A DNA stretch of 17,780 nucleotides from JBFHDX01 sp041584475 (lineage in GTDB: Bacteria > Pseudomonadota > Alphaproteobacteria > UBA8366 > JADFVY01), in NCBI GenBank assembly GCA_041584475.1, contig JBFHDX010000080.1:1-17780 (forward strand), written 5' to 3'. The notes beneath the pieces are model-generated. The model did no database searches, was not told the DNA's origin, and was given only the letters and a program-made list of their open reading frames with translations. This document shows positions 15,920 to 17,780 of this stretch, piece after piece (the stretch's first letter is position 1; each line of letters begins with the position of its first letter). The position numbers and the translations under genes were made by a program.

Positions 15920-16479
15920 CCGAACGGTCGCAGGGTCCGGCACTGCCGCAGCTCACCCTTGTCCTCGGCGGTGCACGCTCCGGCAAGAGCCGCCACGCCG
16001 AGGCGGTCATCGAATCGGCGATCGAGCGTGGCGAGCTGGAGCGTGGGATCTACGTCGCCACGGCAGAGCCGGGCGACGACGAGATGAGGCGGCGGATAGC
16101 CGAGCACAGGAGTCGGCGTGGCAGCCGGTGGCAGACGGTCGAGGAGCCGCTGGAGCTCGCGGCGACCCTCGCCCGCGTTGCGCGGCCTCGTAGCGGCGTG
16201 CTGGTCGACTGCCTGACGCTCTGGCTTTCGAATGTCATGCGTGACCGCCGCGATGTCGAAGCGGAAATGGCCGCGCTCGCGGCCGGCCTGCGACGGTCCG
16301 TCGGACCCGTGGTGCTGGTCGCCAACGAGGTCGGACTCGGAATCGTCCCCGACAACCCGCTGGCCCGCGATTTCCGTGACCGCGCGGGTCAACTCAACCA
16401 GACGGTGGCGCAACTCGCCGATCGCGTGCTATTCGTCGCCGCTGGGTTGCCGATCACGCTCAAGGACAGGGACCGATAA
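15916..16479 (+). CDS. cobP: Bifunctional adenosylcobinamide kinase / adenosylcobinamide-phosphate guanylyltransferase
   Basis: This cytosolic enzyme phosphorylates adenosylcobinamide and then adds GMP from GTP to give adenosylcobinamide-GDP, the CobS substrate. The 187-residue product has the P-loop GGARSGKS at 18-25. The segment RIAEHRSRR includes His64, which aligns with the guanylylated His of Salmonella CobU, and is followed by RWQTVEEP. VDCLTLWLSN at 97-106 and VANEVGLGIVP are further hallmarks. It is named cobU in enterics and cobP in aerobic-pathway organisms. The start codon overlaps the stop of the preceding membrane-protein gene (ATGA), and no strong independent ribosome-binding site is seen, which suggests translational coupling. 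Confidence 0.95.
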   Translation: MTERSQGPALPQLTLVLGGARSGKSRHAEAVIESAIERGELERGIYVATAEPGDDEMRRRIAEHRSRRGSRWQTVEEPLELAATLARVARPRSGVLVDCLTLWLSNVMRDRRDVEAEMAALAAGLRRSVGPVVLVANEVGLGIVPDNPLARDFRDRAGQLNQTVAQLADRVLFVAAGLPITLKDRDR

Positions 16480-16482
16480 TAA

Positions 16483-17541
16483 ATGGCCGCACGCATACCC
16501 GCGACCGTCATCACCGGTTTTCTCGGTGCCGGCAAGACCAGCCTGATCCGCCGCATGATCGAATATAATGGAGGGCGCCGGCTGGCCTTCCTGATCAACG
16601 AATTCGGCGATCTCGGCATCGACCGCGACCTGCTGCTCGGCTGCGGCCTCGACGGATGCAGCGAGGACGACGTGGTGGAGCTCGCCAACGGCTGCCTGTG
16701 TTGCACCGTCGCCGACGATTTTCTGCCGGCGATCGAGACGTTGCTCGAGCGGCCGCAACCACCCGATCACATCCTCATCGAGACGTCCGGACTGGCGCTG
16801 CCCAAGCCGCTGGTGCGCGCCTTCAACTGGCCGGAGGTTCGCGCCCGCGTGACGGTGGACGGTGTCGTCACGGTCGTAGACGCGGCGGCGGTGGCGGCCG
16901 GCCGCTTCGCCGATGACCCGGCGGCCGTGCAGGCGCAGCGCAGGGCGGACCCGTCGCTCGATCACGATAACCCGCTCGAGGAGGTGTTCGAGGACCAGTT
17001 GCTGTGCGCCGACATGGTCGTGCTCAACAAGACGGACCTCATCGAGCCCGGCGACATCGCGCGCGTGATCGCGCAGCTCGCCCGCTGCGTCCGCAACGGG
17101 GTCAAAGTCGTGCACAGTGCGCACGCCCGGGTCGACGCGGCGGCGGTGATGGGGATCGGCGCGGCGGCCGAGGATAATCTGGCGGCGCGGCCTTCCCACC
17201 ACGACGATCTCGATGGCGAGCACGATCACGACGATTTCGAGAGTTTTTCGGTCGCGCTGGGGCCGGTGCTCGACGCCGTCCGGCTCGAGGCCTGTCTCCA
17301 GGACATCGTGCGGTCGCACGACGTCCTGCGCGTCAAGGGTTTCCTCGATCGGCCCGGGCGCGACCGGCGCGAGGTCGTGCAGGGCGTGGGACCGCGGTTC
17401 CAGCGCTATTTCGATCGCGAATGGCGGATCGGCGAGAGGCGGCGCAGCGAGATCGTCGTGATCGGGTTCGCCGGCCTCGATCGTGACGCGATCAGTGCGG
17501 CGATTCGCGGTGCGGTCTGTGCCGCGCAGGCGGCGGAGTAG
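16483..17541 (+). CDS. cobW: CobW family metallochaperone-type GTPase
   Basis: The 352-residue product is a COG0523 GTPase. The P-loop is GFLGAGKTS at 12-20. The metal-binding CXCC is CLCC at 71-74 after ELANG, ETSGLALP is at 100-107, and the guanine-specificity motif NKTD is at 182-185. A His/Asp-rich stretch at 239-251 (HHDDL..HDHDD) sits before the C-terminal CobW domain, as in members that bind Zn or Co. Placement directly before cobN is the classical arrangement for CobW, thought to support cobalt delivery to the cobaltochelatase. The gene begins 3 nt after the cobP stop with an AGGGA site 13 nt upstream. Metal identity is inferred from context, since related proteins handle zinc. Confidence 0.94.
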   Translation: MAARIPATVITGFLGAGKTSLIRRMIEYNGGRRLAFLINEFGDLGIDRDLLLGCGLDGCSEDDVVELANGCLCCTVADDFLPAIETLLERPQPPDHILIETSGLALPKPLVRAFNWPEVRARVTVDGVVTVVDAAAVAAGRFADDPAAVQAQRRADPSLDHDNPLEEVFEDQLLCADMVVLNKTDLIEPGDIARVIAQLARCVRNGVKVVHSAHARVDAAAVMGIGAAAEDNLAARPSHHDDLDGEHDHDDFESFSVALGPVLDAVRLEACLQDIVRSHDVLRVKGFLDRPGRDRREVVQGVGPRFQRYFDREWRIGERRRSEIVVIGFAGLDRDAISAAIRGAVCAAQAAE

Positions 17542-17641
17542 GTTTCCGGCGCCGGCCGCACCATGACCGGAGATCGCGCCCTCTGGCGGTCCGGAACCGG
17601 GGCGCGGCTTCCCGTATCCCGTCTTGCCGTTTCGTGAAGCC

Positions 17642-17780
17642 ATGCATCTTCTCGCAGCCCAGCCAGGAACGATCGACGACGGCAGCGAAGCCGTGGATCT
17701 CGGGCAGACACCGGGCGATATCGCGTTCCTGACCGCCGCCGATACCGAAATCACCGGCCTCGCGAAGGCCCAGGCCCGCC
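17642..17780 (+). CDS. cobN: Cobaltochelatase subunit CobN, N-terminal fragment cut by window end
   Basis: Only the first 46 codons are in the window. The peptide starts MHLLAAQPGTIDDG and continues with EAVDLGQTPGDIAFLTAADTE in outline, the recognisable N-terminus of CobN, the large subunit of the ATP-dependent aerobic cobaltochelatase that inserts cobalt into hydrogenobyrinic acid a,c-diamide. The full protein would be about 1,250-1,300 residues. The start lies 100 nt after cobW on the same strand. The intervening sequence contains the palindrome CCGGCGCCGG (17546-17555) but no complete riboswitch or clear terminator, so co-transcription with cobW is likely. Confidence 0.88.
   Translation, partial: MHLLAAQPGTIDDGSEAVDLGQTPGDIAFLTAADTEITGLAKAQAR

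Noticed and set aside
17565..17581. CCGGAGA-containing segment before cobN resembling a B12 box.
   Set aside because: Only the core fits; the 100-nt gap cannot hold the other conserved helices.

Overview
The window is 17.8 kb of chromosomal DNA from a GC-rich bacterium, almost certainly an alphaproteobacterium. The gene content points to a Rhodospirillales-like lineage, but the exact order is inference. The supporting genes are an ActS/ActR (RegB/RegA, PrrB/PrrA) redox two-component pair, an MmcB-type repair nuclease, a short NDUFS6-like zinc-finger protein, a monomeric NADP-isocitrate dehydrogenase and an aerobic-type (CobN/CobW) cobalamin cluster. I see no phage, transposon, integron or CRISPR signature.

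Layout. 177-2402: monomeric isocitrate dehydrogenase. 2498-2978 (minus): the eroded remains of a SAM methyltransferase, directly behind a 60-residue zinc-finger gene (2975-3157, minus). 3306-5282: an ABC-type ATPase without a permease, followed after 3 nt by a lipoprotein alpha/beta hydrolase. 5350-5426: tRNA-Arg(CCG), preceded by a 9-bp perfect hairpin. 5448-6095 (minus): beta-carbonic anhydrase. 6210-6734: a DUF1499-type protein. 6724-8576 (minus): a tight three-gene operon with a MotA/TolQ/ExbB-like channel, an ExbD-like anchor fused to a DUF2135/YfaP-like domain, and an unrecognised two-TM protein. 8577-9007: a non-coding stretch holding the likely control region of that operon. 9008-9490 (minus): ArsC arsenate reductase. 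9598-10083: MmcB. 10070-12759 (minus): PPP-type phosphoesterase, ActR/RegA and ActS/RegB. 12823-13842 (minus): CobT. 13966-17780: cobS, cobC-like phosphatase, an unknown one-TM protein, cobP, cobW and the start of cobN.

How the genes work together. The right-hand third is the late part of aerobic cobalamin synthesis. CobN (with CobW nearby) handles cobalt insertion. CobP activates the adenosylcobinamide side chain. CobT makes alpha-ribazole phosphate, the CobC-like enzyme is a candidate for removing its phosphate, and CobS joins the two halves. The redox pair lies directly downstream of cobT on the same strand. The most novel-looking element is the stator-like operon at 6724-8576. Its second protein keeps the membrane Asp context of ExbD/TolR but carries a different extracytoplasmic domain, so it may be an uncharacterised proton-motive-force-driven envelope machine. 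The second most interesting is the unknown membrane protein at 15401-15919, translationally coupled to cobP. The methyltransferase relic is a clear case of gene decay: its cofactor-binding core is gone and the remaining pieces lie in different frames.
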